From NCBI GenBank assembly GCA_014872785.1, contig WKFJ01000043.1:1-64000 (forward strand): 64,000 nucleotides of DNA, given 5' to 3'. The DNA comes from Alteromonadaceae bacterium (GTDB lineage: Bacteria; Pseudomonadota; Gammaproteobacteria; Enterobacterales; Alteromonadaceae). This document shows positions 20,812 through 30,344 of this stretch, piece after piece; positions within the stretch are counted from its first letter, which is position 1; every line of letters begins with the position of its first letter. A program made the position numbers and the translations under genes. Below the pieces are notes generated by a model, which was not told the DNA's origin, made no database searches, and worked only from the letters and a program-made list of their open reading frames with translations.

Positions 20812-21448
20812 GTACGATTTAGTGGTGTTTGATTGGGACGGCACTGTAATGGATTCCATTGGAAGAATCATTGACTCGGTAGCATTCGCGGCAGAGAAGT
20901 TAGAAATGCGCCAACCAACAGAGCAAGAAGTACGCGATATTATCGGCCTAAGTTTAGATATTGCTATTAAGCAGTTGTTTCCTGAAGTCACTTCTGAACA
21001 AGTTCAACTAGTCCGCGGCGCATACAAAGAGTTTTATCTAAATCAAAAAGATCAGGCGCTACCTCTCTTTCCCAATGCACGTGAATTCCTTCTTGCTTTA
21101 AAAGAAGCTAATAAAACCCTAGCTGTTGCCACAGGTAAGGGGCGTCCTGGTCTTGAAGAAGCCTTAATTATTTCTGAGACTCACCATTTGTTTTGTCATT
21201 CAAGAACAGCAGATGAGGCTGAAAGTAAACCCTCGCCGGATATGTTGCAGCAAATATTAGCGTCTGCAAATATTCCCGCAGCCAAAGCATTAATGATTGG
21301 TGACAGTATCCACGACATGAATATGGCCAAGGCGGCCGGTATGGATCGCATTGGCGTTAGTTTTGGAGCACATGATACAAACAAGTTATCCGCTGCCGAA
21401 CCATTAATGGTAATTGACGACTACGCTCAACTTATTGCTTTACTCTAA
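20801..21448 (+). CDS. HAD-superfamily phosphatase
   Basis: This 215-residue haloacid-dehalogenase-type hydrolase has motif I DWDGTVMDS near residues 11-19, motif II threonine in VATGKGR, and motif IV GDSIHDMNMAKAAG. The cap inserted after motif I makes it resemble phosphoglycolate/pyrophosphate phosphatases (the IA subgroup), but the substrate is not evident. It overlaps rluC by 11 bp and so is probably translated with it. Two ATGs in a row (20801, 20804) are possible starts. It is convergent with maf, with only 9 bp between stops. Confidence 0.85.
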   Translation: MMDKYDLVVFDWDGTVMDSIGRIIDSVAFAAEKLEMRQPTEQEVRDIIGLSLDIAIKQLFPEVTSEQVQLVRGAYKEFYLNQKDQALPLFPNAREFLLALKEANKTLAVATGKGRPGLEEALIISETHHLFCHSRTADEAESKPSPDMLQQILASANIPAAKALMIGDSIHDMNMAKAAGMDRIGVSFGAHDTNKLSAAEPLMVIDDYAQLIALL

Positions 21449-21457
21449 GACGAAGGT

Positions 21458-22081
21458 TCAGGGAAGGTAATCAAATAAGTCGACATTGTAACGCTCGAAT
21501 AATTCTGCAAGGGCGATTAAGGGCAGGCCTACTAAACTATTAATGTCACGCCCCTGCATGCTCTTAAACAGGAGTACTCCTTTGCCTTCACACTTAAAGC
21601 TGCCGGCACAATCGACAGGATCCTCTGACTCCACATATTTAATAATCTGATTTTCTGTTAAGTGTTTGAAGGTAACCACGTATTCCTCGACACAGGTAAA
21701 AGCCGATTCTCCAACTTTTAATAAAGCGAGCCCCGTGAGAAAGGTCACTTGTTTTCCTGAACACATCAGTAACTGTTTGACGGCTTTTTCTTTGGTTCCG
21801 GGCTTACCTAAAATTTGATCTTCAAAGCAAGCAACTTGGTCGGCGGCAATAACGAAAGAATGACTGTCAGTTAAAACGGTATTCTGCTCTTGTTGAATTT
21901 TATTTGCTTTTTCAATAGATAAACGAGTTACTAGCTCGCGTGGAGATTCATTGGGTAATGGCGATTCGTCAATGCTCGGTGATTTGCTAACAAATGGAAT
22001 ACCAAGCTTTTCTAGTACCGCTTTTTTATAAATGGATTCGGTGGCCAGCAGAAGCGTAAGGGGATAGTTATTATTGTGCAT
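21458..22081 (-). CDS. yceF: Maf-family nucleotide pyrophosphatase (YceF-like)
   Basis: Maf proteins hydrolyse non-canonical or modified nucleoside triphosphates; the YceF branch acts on 7-methyl-GTP. The 207-residue reading begins MHNNNYPLTLLLATESIYKKAVLEKLG, with an AADQVACFEDQILGKPG motif holding the catalytic aspartate region. SFKCEGKGVLLF and LVGLPLIAL close the fold. A longer start at 22111 is possible. Its position divergent from yceD-rpmF matches E. coli yceF, which supports the assignment to that branch. Confidence 0.88.
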   Translation of the reverse strand: MHNNNYPLTLLLATESIYKKAVLEKLGIPFVSKSPSIDESPLPNESPRELVTRLSIEKANKIQQEQNTVLTDSHSFVIAADQVACFEDQILGKPGTKEKAVKQLLMCSGKQVTFLTGLALLKVGESAFTCVEEYVVTFKHLTENQIIKYVESEDPVDCAGSFKCEGKGVLLFKSMQGRDINSLVGLPLIALAELFERYNVDLFDYLP

Positions 22082-22260
22082 ATTTTTTTCAAGTAGACAG
22101 TAGAGTCGCATTTAAAATAACCTATTTATATAAATAGTCACAACGACTGCTGAGGAATAAATGCTTCTTATAAAGTGGTAAGATCGAAGATGATAGTGTT
22201 CTCTTTAATTACTGCCTTTAAATACCAGCGTTATAAATTCCCTTTAAAAACAATAAACCT

Positions 22261-22289
22261 TTGACTAATTAGACATAAATCTTTAATAT
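22261..22289 (+). promoter_or_regulatory. strong sigma-70 promoter for yceD-rpmF (near-leaderless)
   Basis: TTGACT (22261-22266), a 17-bp spacer and TAATAT (22284-22289) are followed by GCGCGCGCT. The yceD ATG is at 22299, only 9 bp past the -10, so the transcript start should lie within about 0-4 nt of the start codon. Confidence 0.7.
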
Positions 22290-22298
22290 GCGCGCGCT

Positions 22299-22826
22299 AT
22301 GCCAAATGTCAAACTGCCTAAACAGGTTGATCCTCATAAAAGTGCACTAAAACGCTCTGATTATCAGGGAGTTATGGTGGGCAAAGATATGCTGCGATTA
22401 TCTGAAGCGGTAGTGAGCATTTTGGACGATGTATTAGTGGATTTAAGATTTGAAATTGACGCGCAGGGTCTAACTTTCTTCCACGGTACAATGCAGACCA
22501 AGGTTTCCTTGGAATGCCAAAGGTGTAACGAACCTTTTGAGTTGTCGATTGACCATCAATTTTGCTACACGCCAGTACGCGAAGGCGATGACATCGACGA
22601 TATTCCGGAAGCATACGATCCGGTCGAGCTCGATGAGCATGGAGAAATCAATATTCTGGAGTTGTTCGAGGACGAGTTAATCTTGTCTTTACCTCTGGTT
22701 GCAATGCATGAAATGCCAGACTGCAAAGTAACTGAGAATGAACTATCCTTTGGAGATATTGAACCGGAAGTAGAGCGACCAAATCCGTTCGCGGTATTGA
22801 AAGAACTTAAGCGGAACCAGGAGTAG
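22299..22826 (+). CDS. yceD: YceD/DUF177 family 23S rRNA accumulation protein
   Basis: This 175-residue DUF177 protein precedes rpmF across bacteria and is linked to 23S rRNA accumulation and large-subunit assembly. It carries the conserved pair in LECQRCNEPFEL and the C-terminal NPFAVLKELKRNQE typical of the family. The N terminus (MPNVKLPKQVDP) aligns with E. coli YceD, so the ATG at 22299 is right even though there is no ribosome site before it. The start lies 9 bp from a strong -10 element, suggesting a leaderless message. rpmF follows at 3 bp. Confidence 0.92.
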   Translation: MPNVKLPKQVDPHKSALKRSDYQGVMVGKDMLRLSEAVVSILDDVLVDLRFEIDAQGLTFFHGTMQTKVSLECQRCNEPFELSIDHQFCYTPVREGDDIDDIPEAYDPVELDEHGEINILELFEDELILSLPLVAMHEMPDCKVTENELSFGDIEPEVERPNPFAVLKELKRNQE

Positions 22827-22829
22827 ATT

Positions 22830-23000
22830 ATGGCGGTACAACAGAATCGTAAGACTCGTTCCAAGCGTGGTATGCGTCGTTCACACGATGCATTAAGCGG
22901 TGCAACTTTGTCTATTGATGCGACCTCAGGTGAAACTCATCGTCGTCACCACGTGACAGCTGATGGCTTTTACAAAGGTAAAAAGGTCGTAGACAGATAA
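22830..23000 (+). CDS. rpmF: 50S ribosomal protein L32
   Basis: This 56-residue basic ribosomal protein begins [20 protein letters not shown], the standard L32 opening. It ends [11 protein letters not shown]. The zinc-binding cysteines of some L32 proteins are absent, as in the E. coli form. GGAG at 22820-22823 precedes the ATG within the last codons of yceD, so the two are coupled. plsX follows at 12 bp, giving the conserved rpmF-plsX-fab order that links ribosome and lipid synthesis. Confidence 0.97.
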   Translation: MAVQQNRKTRSKRGMRRSHDALSGATLSIDATSGETHRRHHVTADGFYKGKKVVDR

Positions 23001-23012
23001 TAAGTTTAGGCT

Positions 23013-24056
23013 TTGTCTAAACTAAGTTTGTCAATTGACGTAATGGGGGGCGATAACGGCCCCTCTATTACTGTTCCCGCAGCTATCCAGGCTTGCGAAG
23101 AATTCTCTAATTTACATATCAAACTGTGTGGCCGCGAAGGTCAGATACGCCCCTATTTAGAAAACGTCAAACCATACATACGTAGGCAGTTAGACATCGT
23201 TCACTGCGAAGAATCTGTTTCAAACGACACCAAACCCTCATCGGTTATTCGCGATAAGTCAGACACTTCAATGCGTAAAGCATTAGAGTTAATACTCGAC
23301 AATCAAGTTTCAGCATGCGTAAGTGCAGGTAACACAGGTGCGTTATTCGCACTATCCTATTACCTCTTAAAACCGCTACAAGGTGTTAAACGCCCGGCTT
23401 TAATCTCAGCTTTACCCAGAGGACAAAAGAAGAAGGTGTTTCTCTTGGATCTCGGAGCCAATGTAGAGAGTGACGCCAATACATTATTTCAATATGCCGT
23501 AATGGGGTCTGTTTTGGTGCAGCAAGTTGAAGGCATAAACCGGCCAAAAGTTGCGCTGCTTAATGTGGGAGTAGAACAAAATAAAGGCAATGGCGTGGTC
23601 AAAGCTGCTCACGACCTACTTTGTGATATTCCAGACATTAACTACGTTGGATTTGTTGAAGGCGGCGAGCTGTTTCATTCAGAAGTCGATGTTATTGTCG
23701 CTGACGGTTTTGTTGGTAACGTCGTTTTAAAAGCTTCAGAAGGGCTTGCAAAATTCCTAATGCGTGAAGCGAAACGCGTTGCAAAAAAGAACTGGGGTAC
23801 AAAATTCTTAGCCTGGTTTGCCTTACCTCTATTAAAAAGAGTCTATAACAAGGTGAACCCCGACCAGTATAATGGGGCTAGTCTGATAGGATTGCGCGGC
23901 ATTGTGGTCAAAAGCCACGGCAACGCCTCAAAAGATGCATTTTATTACGCAATTTTAGAGGCGATGAAGGAGGTGGAAAGACAAGTTCCACAGCAAATCG
24001 AAAGCAAAATCAATCAGGTTTTGGCAGAAAAGGCTAAAGAATGTATTCCAAAATAA
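23013..24056 (+). CDS. plsX: phosphate acyltransferase PlsX
   Basis: PlsX converts acyl-ACP to acyl phosphate at the membrane, the first step of the PlsX/Y route to phosphatidic acid. The 347-residue protein has the family opening [13 protein letters not shown] and the [19 protein letters not shown] and [22 protein letters not shown] motifs. The start is a TTG at 23013, which matches the E. coli N terminus, with a weak TAGG before it. Its end overlaps fabH by 16 bp, so translation is coupled. Confidence 0.95.
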   Translation: MSKLSLSIDVMGGDNGPSITVPAAIQACEEFSNLHIKLCGREGQIRPYLENVKPYIRRQLDIVHCEESVSNDTKPSSVIRDKSDTSMRKALELILDNQVSACVSAGNTGALFALSYYLLKPLQGVKRPALISALPRGQKKKVFLLDLGANVESDANTLFQYAVMGSVLVQQVEGINRPKVALLNVGVEQNKGNGVVKAAHDLLCDIPDINYVGFVEGGELFHSEVDVIVADGFVGNVVLKASEGLAKFLMREAKRVAKKNWGTKFLAWFALPLLKRVYNKVNPDQYNGASLIGLRGIVVKSHGNASKDAFYYAILEAMKEVERQVPQQIESKINQVLAEKAKECIPK

Positions 24057-25000
24057 TAGGCACCGGCAGTTATTACCCATCTGAAGTTAGAACCAATGAA
24101 GATTTGGAAAAGATGGTAGATACCACCGATGAGTGGATAACTGACAGAACCGGGATCAAAGAAAGACGCATTATCGGACCTGACGAAACGGTTTCTACAA
24201 TGGGTACCGAAGCGTCAAGAAAAGCTTTTGAAATGGCAGATATCGATCCTAATTCGATCGATATGATTGTATGTGCAACGACAACTGCACCAAATTCATT
24301 TCCCAGTTCAGCATGTGAAATTCAAGCGGCATTGGGTATTAAAGACATTCCCGCATTCGATGTGGCAGCTGCCTGTGCTGGATTTTGTTATGCGTTAAGT
24401 GTCACAGATCAATACGTCAAAAGCGGTATGTGCAAACGCATTTTAGTGGTTGGCACAGATTGCTTGTCTACGTTAGTAGACCCCACTGACCGTTCTATGA
24501 TTATTTTATTCGGTGATGCTGCGGGTGCCGTTATTATCGAAGCCAGTGAAGAACCTGGTATCTTATCAAGCCATTTACATGCTGCCGGTACGCACGGCGA
24601 TTTACTTTATGCACCATTGCCTACACGTGGCGTGCCAGAAAGTGCATTTGAAGCGTGGGGTTCAATGAAAGGCAATGAAGTATTTAAAGTTGCCGTAACC
24701 AAATTAAGCGAAGTTGTTGAAAAAACACTGGCTCACAACAACATGGATAAATCTGAATTAGATTGGTTGGTTCCACATCAAGCGAACTTCAGGATTATTA
24801 AAGCCACCGCGAAAAAACTAAATATGTCTATGGATCAAGTGGTCATGACATTACAAGATTATGGTAATACGTCCGCTGCAACGGTGCCCACTGCGCTTGA
24901 TACAGCAATTCGCGACGGCCGAATTAAACGTGGCCAAACATTATTATTAGAAGCGTTCGGAGCTGGTTTTGCCTGGGCGTCTTTATTAGTTAAGTATTAA
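24041..25000 (+). CDS. fabH: beta-ketoacyl-ACP synthase III
   Basis: FabH condenses acetyl-CoA with malonyl-ACP to start fatty acid synthesis. The 319-residue enzyme shows the Cys-His-Asn triad: cysteine in [11 protein letters not shown] near residue 112, histidine in VPHQANFRI and asparagine in YGNTSAAT. The C-terminal [11 protein letters not shown] is typical. It starts inside plsX and is followed by fabD at 9 bp. Confidence 0.97.
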   Translation: MYSKIIGTGSYYPSEVRTNEDLEKMVDTTDEWITDRTGIKERRIIGPDETVSTMGTEASRKAFEMADIDPNSIDMIVCATTTAPNSFPSSACEIQAALGIKDIPAFDVAAACAGFCYALSVTDQYVKSGMCKRILVVGTDCLSTLVDPTDRSMIILFGDAAGAVIIEASEEPGILSSHLHAAGTHGDLLYAPLPTRGVPESAFEAWGSMKGNEVFKVAVTKLSEVVEKTLAHNNMDKSELDWLVPHQANFRIIKATAKKLNMSMDQVVMTLQDYGNTSAATVPTALDTAIRDGRIKRGQTLLLEAFGAGFAWASLLVKY

Positions 25001-25009
25001 GGATTAGTT

Positions 25010-25936
25010 ATGTCTACTACTGCATTTGTGTTTCCCGGTCAGGGCTCACAAGCTGTTGGGATGCTTTCTGAATTAGCAGACGCATCTTCTGTGGTTAAAG
25101 AAACCTTTCAAGAAGCGTCGGATGCCTTAGGCTTCGATCTTTGGAATATGGTAGCTGAAGGTCCAGCGGAAGATTTGAATCGCACCGACAATACTCAACC
25201 AGCATTACTAACCGCTAGCGTGGCAATTTGGCGTCACTTCCTGCAAGCAGGTGGCAGTAAGCCCAGCGTACTAGCTGGCCACAGTTTAGGTGAATACTCA
25301 GCGCTAACCTGTGCTGGGGTTTTAAATTTCAGTGATGCGGTACGTCTTGTGCAAGCACGCGGTGAATATATGCAAGCTGCTGTACCAGAAGGTGTTGGCG
25401 CGATGGCGGCTATCATTGGCTTGGACGACGATAAGGTAAAACAGGCTTGTGCCGATGCTGCCAACGGCGAAATAGTCTCAGCCGTTAACTTTAACTCTCC
25501 TGGGCAAGTTGTGATCGCTGGTCACGCAGAAGCAGTTGCAAGAGCAGGGGCTGCAGCTAAAGAGTTAGGGGCCAAACGCGCTTTACCACTACCTGTGAGT
25601 GTACCTTCCCATTGCTCATTAATGGCACCTGCTGCAGAACAGTTAAAAGCAGACTTGGAAGCACTTGTTGTTAACACTCCAGAGATTGATGTTATTAATA
25701 ATGTAGACGTAGCGATTACCGCCAATGCAAATGATATTAAAGATGCATTAGTCAGACAGCTTTATTGTCCCGTACGTTGGACTGAGTCGGTACAAAAAAT
25801 GGCGTCTATGGGCGTTACTCAATTAGTTGAGTGTGGGCCGGGCAAAGTGTTGACGGGCTTAACGAAAAGAATAGATAAATCGTTATCTGGTCTGGCGATT
25901 AATACACCAGAGTCGGTAACTTCTTTAATTGGATAA
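25010..25936 (+). CDS. fabD: malonyl-CoA:ACP transacylase
   Basis: FabD moves malonyl groups from CoA to acyl carrier protein to feed chain elongation. The 308-residue protein has FPGQGSQAVGM at the N terminus and the nucleophile motif GHSLGEYSAL near residues 90-99. PSHCSLM holds the catalytic histidine. It lies 9 bp after fabH and 12 bp before fabG. Confidence 0.97.
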   Translation: MSTTAFVFPGQGSQAVGMLSELADASSVVKETFQEASDALGFDLWNMVAEGPAEDLNRTDNTQPALLTASVAIWRHFLQAGGSKPSVLAGHSLGEYSALTCAGVLNFSDAVRLVQARGEYMQAAVPEGVGAMAAIIGLDDDKVKQACADAANGEIVSAVNFNSPGQVVIAGHAEAVARAGAAAKELGAKRALPLPVSVPSHCSLMAPAAEQLKADLEALVVNTPEIDVINNVDVAITANANDIKDALVRQLYCPVRWTESVQKMASMGVTQLVECGPGKVLTGLTKRIDKSLSGLAINTPESVTSLIG

Positions 25937-25948
25937 TTAGGAATTTAT

Positions 25949-26677
25949 ATGCAAGGTAAAATTGCACTGGTAACCGGCGCAAGCCGCGGTATCGGAAAAG
26001 CCATCGCGTTAGAATTGGTCAAAGCAGGTGCTACAGTTGTTGGCACTGCAACTTCTGAAAACGGCGCAAATGCAATCTCTGAGTATCTTGGAGACAATGG
26101 TGCCGGCAAAGTACTAAATGTCGCAGATCCTGATTCAATCACTACATTGCTTGCTGATATTAAAGCGCAATATGGTGATGTTGATGTGCTGGTAAACAAC
26201 GCGGGCATTACTCGCGACAATTTGTTGATGCGCATGAAAGACGACGAGTGGAACGACATTATTGACACTAACTTAACGTCAATTTTCCGCATGTCGAAAG
26301 CCGTATTACGTCCAATGATGAAAAAGCGCAATGGTCGCATTATCAACATTGGTTCTGTAGTGGGAAGCAGCGGTAACCCTGGTCAAACCAATTATTCAGC
26401 TGCAAAAGCTGGATTGATCGGTTTCAGTAAATCAATGGCTCGAGAAATCGCTTCGCGCGGCATTACGGTTAACGTGGTTTCGCCTGGCTTCATCGACACT
26501 GATATGACTAAGGTCTTAACAGACGACCAAAAAACTGCCATCATGAAAGACATACCTTCAGAGCGTTTGGGGAAACCCGAGGAAATTGCTGCGACAGTAG
26601 CATTTCTTGCGTCTGACGGAGCCGCCTATATAACGGGAGAAACTATCCACGTAAACGGCGGTATGTTTATGGTTTAA
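25949..26677 (+). CDS. fabG: 3-oxoacyl-ACP reductase
   Basis: FabG reduces beta-ketoacyl-ACP with NADPH. The 242-residue short-chain dehydrogenase has the cofactor loop TGASRGIG near residues 10-17, the NNAG motif, and the active-site YSAAKAG with serine from GSVVGSSG. The C-terminal GGMFMV is family-typical. A 176-bp gap, the only long one in the fab cluster, separates it from acpP. Confidence 0.97.
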   Translation: MQGKIALVTGASRGIGKAIALELVKAGATVVGTATSENGANAISEYLGDNGAGKVLNVADPDSITTLLADIKAQYGDVDVLVNNAGITRDNLLMRMKDDEWNDIIDTNLTSIFRMSKAVLRPMMKKRNGRIINIGSVVGSSGNPGQTNYSAAKAGLIGFSKSMAREIASRGITVNVVSPGFIDTDMTKVLTDDQKTAIMKDIPSERLGKPEEIAATVAFLASDGAAYITGETIHVNGGMFMV

Positions 26678-26780
26678 TGCATAAAGATTAAAAACTAATC
26701 ATTTATATTGCATTGAACTTTGAATAGCCAAAAATTGTGCTAAATTGTGGTTTGACCAGGCAAAAAGTTAGCAGACGTAC

Positions 26781-26809
26781 TTGCATGGTCAGACTTTGAA
26801 GAATAGACT
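26781..26809 (+). promoter_or_regulatory. possible promoter for acpP
   Basis: TTGCAT (26781-26786), 17 bp and TAGACT (26804-26809) could give acpP its own transcript, consistent with the very high level this protein needs. The -10 is a weak match. Confidence 0.35.
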
Positions 26810-26853
26810 ACCCGCAGTTTATTTTTGTGCGACACGAAAGGATAATTAGAACT

Positions 26854-27090
26854 ATGAGTATTGAAGATCGCGTAACTAAAATCATCGTTGAACAACTTGG
26901 CGTTAAAGAAGACGAAGTAAAATCAGAAGCTTCTTTCGTTGATGATCTTGGTGCAGATTCACTCGACACAGTTGAGTTGGTAATGGCTTTGGAAGAAGAA
27001 TTCGACACAGAAATTCCAGATGAAGAAGCTGAGAAAATCACTACTGTTCAATCAGCTGTTGATTACATCAAGGCGAATACTGACGCTTAA
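26854..27090 (+). CDS. acpP: acyl carrier protein
   Basis: This small acidic carrier holds growing acyl chains on a phosphopantetheine arm. The 78-residue sequence contains the attachment serine in [18 protein letters not shown] near residue 37. The ATG at 26854 is preceded by AAAGGA; an earlier in-frame start at 26827 would add nine basic residues foreign to the family. It is followed at once by a strong terminator and then fabF. Confidence 0.98.
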   Translation: MSIEDRVTKIIVEQLGVKEDEVKSEASFVDDLGADSLDTVELVMALEEEFDTEIPDEEAEKITTVQSAVDYIKANTDA

Positions 27091-27105
27091 TAATAGTTAA
27101 AAAGA

Positions 27106-27132
27106 AAAACGGCTCAGTCGAGCCGTTTTTTT
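27106..27132 (+). terminator. intrinsic terminator after acpP
   Basis: AAAACGGCTC (27106-27115) pairs with GAGCCGTTTT (27120-27129) around AGTC, followed by further T residues to 27132. It probably reduces read-through from the abundant acpP message into fabF. Confidence 0.85.
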
Positions 27133-27163
27133 GTACCTGAAATTTGCTCCCGCGGAGGCCAAT

Positions 27164-28402
27164 ATGTCTAAACGACGCGTAGTAATCACCGGTCTTGGCA
27201 TGCTTTCCCCACTAGGTAATGATGTTGAGACTACCTGGAATGCTGTTCTTAATGGTGAAAGTGGTATCGGTGAGATAGACCGTTTTGATGTGTCTAACTT
27301 TTCAACACGTTTTGCCGGACAGGTAAAAGACTTCGATGTTGAACGCTACATACCTAAGAAAGAAACCAAGAAAATGGATCTGTTTATCCAATACGGGATT
27401 GCCGCGGGTAAGCAAGCGCTTGAAGATTCGGGGCTTGATGTCACTGACGACAATGCGAGTCGCGTTGGTGTTGCTATAGGTTCAGGGATTGGTGGATTGG
27501 GTCTTATTGAAGAGAACCATACCAAATTGACTAATTCGGGGCCACGCAGAATCTCGCCTTTCTTTGTACCTTCAACGATCACTAACATGATCTCGGGCTT
27601 CCTATCTATTATGGAAGGCTTAAAAGGACCGAATTTAAATATCGTTACAGCCTGTACAACAGGTGTTCACAATATTGGTATTGCTGCTAGAACAATTGCC
27701 TATGGTGATGCTGATGCCATGCTTGCAGGTGGTGCAGAAGCGGCGATTACGCCTTTAGGACTAGGCGGATTTGCAGCTGCTAGAGCATTATCGAGCAATA
27801 ACGACAATCCTCAAAGCGCGAGTCGCCCATGGGACAAAGACCGCGATGGCTTTGTCATGGGAGAAGGTGCTGGTGTTGTTATGCTTGAAGAATACGAATC
27901 AGCCAAAGCTCGTGGTGCCAAGATATACGCAGAACTCGTTGGTTTTGGTATGAGTGGAGACGCTTACCATATGACTTCACCGCCAGAGACAGGTGAAGGT
28001 GGTGCAGCAGCGATGGCAAATGCACTTAAAGATGCAGGAGTTGAACCTGAGGCGGTTGGCTATATCAACGCACATGGTACCTCGACTCCAGCGGGTGATG
28101 TAGCAGAAGTTAGCGGCATTAAATCCGTGTTTGGTGATCATGCCAATAACTTGTTGGTGAGCTCTACCAAATCAATGATTGGGCATCTTCTAGGTGCAGC
28201 GGGTTCTGTAGAAACTATTTTCACCGCACTTGCGTTAAAAGAAGGTATAGCGCCACCAACGATAAACCATGAAAACCCAAGTGAAGGTTGTGATTTAGAC
28301 TTTGTTGCAAACAAACCTAAGAAATTTGACCAAGAATACGCCTTGTGTAATTCATTTGGTTTCGGCGGTACCAACGGTTCTATTCTTTTAAAGAAGGTCT
28401 AA
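27164..28402 (+). CDS. fabF: beta-ketoacyl-ACP synthase II
   Basis: FabF elongates acyl chains and sets membrane fluidity by extending palmitoleoyl-ACP. The 412-residue reading has the Cys-His-His triad: cysteine in [10 protein letters not shown] near residue 164, histidines in NAHGTST and [11 protein letters not shown]. The ATG at 27164 follows GGAGG; an earlier TTG at 27131 lies in the upstream terminator. The C-terminal [11 protein letters not shown] is standard. Confidence 0.97.
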   Translation: MSKRRVVITGLGMLSPLGNDVETTWNAVLNGESGIGEIDRFDVSNFSTRFAGQVKDFDVERYIPKKETKKMDLFIQYGIAAGKQALEDSGLDVTDDNASRVGVAIGSGIGGLGLIEENHTKLTNSGPRRISPFFVPSTITNMISGFLSIMEGLKGPNLNIVTACTTGVHNIGIAARTIAYGDADAMLAGGAEAAITPLGLGGFAAARALSSNNDNPQSASRPWDKDRDGFVMGEGAGVVMLEEYESAKARGAKIYAELVGFGMSGDAYHMTSPPETGEGGAAAMANALKDAGVEPEAVGYINAHGTSTPAGDVAEVSGIKSVFGDHANNLLVSSTKSMIGHLLGAAGSVETIFTALALKEGIAPPTINHENPSEGCDLDFVANKPKKFDQEYALCNSFGFGGTNGSILLKKV

Positions 28403-28470
28403 TTTCGACCGCAAATTATTACTGAATATAATGATAAAGGGTTCTGTAGCAAACCAATTAATGAGAAGAT

Positions 28471-28499
28471 AAAAGCCTGTTTATGCAGGCTTTTTTGTT
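28471..28499 (+). terminator. intrinsic terminator directly abutting pabC
   Basis: AAAAGCCTG (28471-28479) and CAGGCTTTT (28486-28494) form a 9-bp stem with a 6-nt loop and a T-rich tail. The pabC ATG comes at 28502, seven bases after the stem. Confidence 0.8.
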
Positions 28500-28501
28500 T
28501 T

Positions 28502-29332
28502 ATGCGAATACTTGTTGGCGAAGCGCCTTTCAACGCATCCTCACGAGCAGCCAACTATGGCGATGGATGTTTTACCACAGCTCAAATTAGCGATGGCAAA
28601 GTTGAGCTACTGTCATTGCATATTCAACGATTACAACACGCAGCAAATGTGTTGAAGTATCGGATTATGCAGCAAGACTGGGACGCATTAGTTGTACAGA
28701 TAAATGAAGTAGCTGGTCAAACCCAGCAGGGTATTCTCAAAGTCGTACTTTGTGCCGAAGATGGTGGCCGAGGCTATGCTCGCATAGCAGAGCATGCGTT
28801 GGCATTCGTAAGAGGTTTTCAATCAGAAGATATCTACGCTTTGCAACGTCAAAAGGGTGTGACACTACAGTTATCCAATTTTAAACTGAGTAATTCCGAG
28901 AGCTTGTCTGGACTTAAACACCTAAACCGATTAGACCAAGTGATGGCTAAAACTGAGCCTAAAGATAAACAGGTTTTCGATTTAGTTTTGTGCGACGAGC
29001 AAGGCATGTTAGTTGAAACTACAAGCGCAAACTTGTTTTGGTCTAACGGCAAGTCATGGTTCACGCCAGAGCTTACAAAATGTGGTGTTGATGGGGTTAT
29101 GCGTAACCATTTGCTGCGTCTCTTATCGGCTTCTGGCACAAGTGTTTATGAGGTGGCTGCTGTGGCTAAAGTTCTCAAAGCAGCCAAAGCGGTTTTCTTG
29201 TGCAATAGCTTGATGAAAGTGGTTCCAGTGACTAAATTAATCGGTCAAAATGGCGAATGGGAAGTCGAATTTAACAGACAACCAATTCAAAATTTACAAA
29301 AGCAAGTTATTCATAGTTTGCACGAAAACTAA
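28502..29332 (+). CDS. pabC: aminodeoxychorismate lyase
   Basis: PabC releases 4-aminobenzoate from aminodeoxychorismate in folate synthesis. The 276-residue PLP fold-type IV protein has YGDGCFTTAQISDGK near the N terminus, the lysine motif GLKHLNRLDQV and the TTSANLFW cofactor segment. The first ATG, at 28502, sits in the tail of the terminator hairpin and has no Shine-Dalgarno. The N-terminal match to the family supports this start. It is followed at 6 bp by mltG, the E. coli order. Confidence 0.92.
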   Translation: MRILVGEAPFNASSRAANYGDGCFTTAQISDGKVELLSLHIQRLQHAANVLKYRIMQQDWDALVVQINEVAGQTQQGILKVVLCAEDGGRGYARIAEHALAFVRGFQSEDIYALQRQKGVTLQLSNFKLSNSESLSGLKHLNRLDQVMAKTEPKDKQVFDLVLCDEQGMLVETTSANLFWSNGKSWFTPELTKCGVDGVMRNHLLRLLSASGTSVYEVAAVAKVLKAAKAVFLCNSLMKVVPVTKLIGQNGEWEVEFNRQPIQNLQKQVIHSLHEN

Positions 29333-29338
29333 TTCCGT

Positions 29339-30337
29339 ATGACGCTGAGATTCAAAATTCAAATTTTCCTACTACCGGTTGTGCTTGCGGTAATTTTGGT
29401 TGGGTTGTCGGTGTTATGGTCTTTAGACGCCATCGAGCAACCAATCCAAACCAAAGATACAATTGAAATAGAAGTAGCTTCAGGTTCAAGTCTTAAAAAA
29501 CTCATCAACGCATTGGATGATCAAGGACTTATCAACAACGATGTTTTCTTGAAGGCCTACATCCGTGTTTCTGATAAATATAAAAACATCAAAGTGGGAG
29601 TTTACGAAGCAAAACCCTTGGAGACACTCGATGATTTTCTAACAAGGGTTGTGAATGGCAAGGTTAAACTCTTTTCACTCACACTTATCGAAGGGTTGAC
29701 TTGGAAACAATGGAAGCAACAGATCCTAGCTCATCCAGCAATAATTGACGATTTAGATGAAAGTGAGCTTCTGAGAAATCTCCAGATCGAAGGTAATAGT
29801 CTTGAGGGGTGGTTACTACCAGAGACCTATGCGCTCACCAAACCAACTAGCGCCAGTGAGTTTGTCACTAGATTAGTGACTGAAATGCGCACAGAACTGA
29901 ATTTACAATGGCAGAACCGTCAGGGGATGTTGCCTTATCAATCACCGTACGAAGCGTTGATAATGGCCTCGATTATTGAAAAGGAGACTGGGTTAGCTTC
30001 AGAGCGCCCTCACATTGCTGCCGTATTTGTTAATAGACTGAACATCGGTATGCGTCTACAAACCGACCCCACCATTATTTATGGGTTGGGTGATCGCTTT
30101 GATGGCGACATCAAGCGTGTCCACCTTCGTGAAAAAACGCCATACAATACATACGTAATTGATGGGTTACCGCCAACGCCAATTGCAATGCCAAGTAAAT
30201 TAGCAATAATAGCGGCACTAAACCCAATTCAAAGCGACGATTTATACTTTGTTGCCAAAGGTGACGGTAGCCATCAGTTCTCCAAAACACTCGCAGAACA
30301 CAATGCCGCTGTGCGCAAGTATCAGTTAAAGAAATAG
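29339..30337 (+). CDS. mltG: endolytic murein transglycosylase MltG (YceG)
   Basis: MltG cuts nascent glycan strands at the inner membrane and so limits their length. The 332-residue protein has one N-terminal membrane anchor (residues about 8-30), a LysM-like segment and the YceG catalytic domain. That domain contains EGWLLPETYAL, ASIIEKETG with the catalytic glutamate, and LQTDPTIIYGLG. It lies between pabC and tmk, the conserved gammaproteobacterial position. Confidence 0.95.
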   Translation: MTLRFKIQIFLLPVVLAVILVGLSVLWSLDAIEQPIQTKDTIEIEVASGSSLKKLINALDDQGLINNDVFLKAYIRVSDKYKNIKVGVYEAKPLETLDDFLTRVVNGKVKLFSLTLIEGLTWKQWKQQILAHPAIIDDLDESELLRNLQIEGNSLEGWLLPETYALTKPTSASEFVTRLVTEMRTELNLQWQNRQGMLPYQSPYEALIMASIIEKETGLASERPHIAAVFVNRLNIGMRLQTDPTIIYGLGDRFDGDIKRVHLREKTPYNTYVIDGLPPTPIAMPSKLAIIAALNPIQSDDLYFVAKGDGSHQFSKTLAEHNAAVRKYQLKK

Positions 30338-30344
30338 GTTATCC

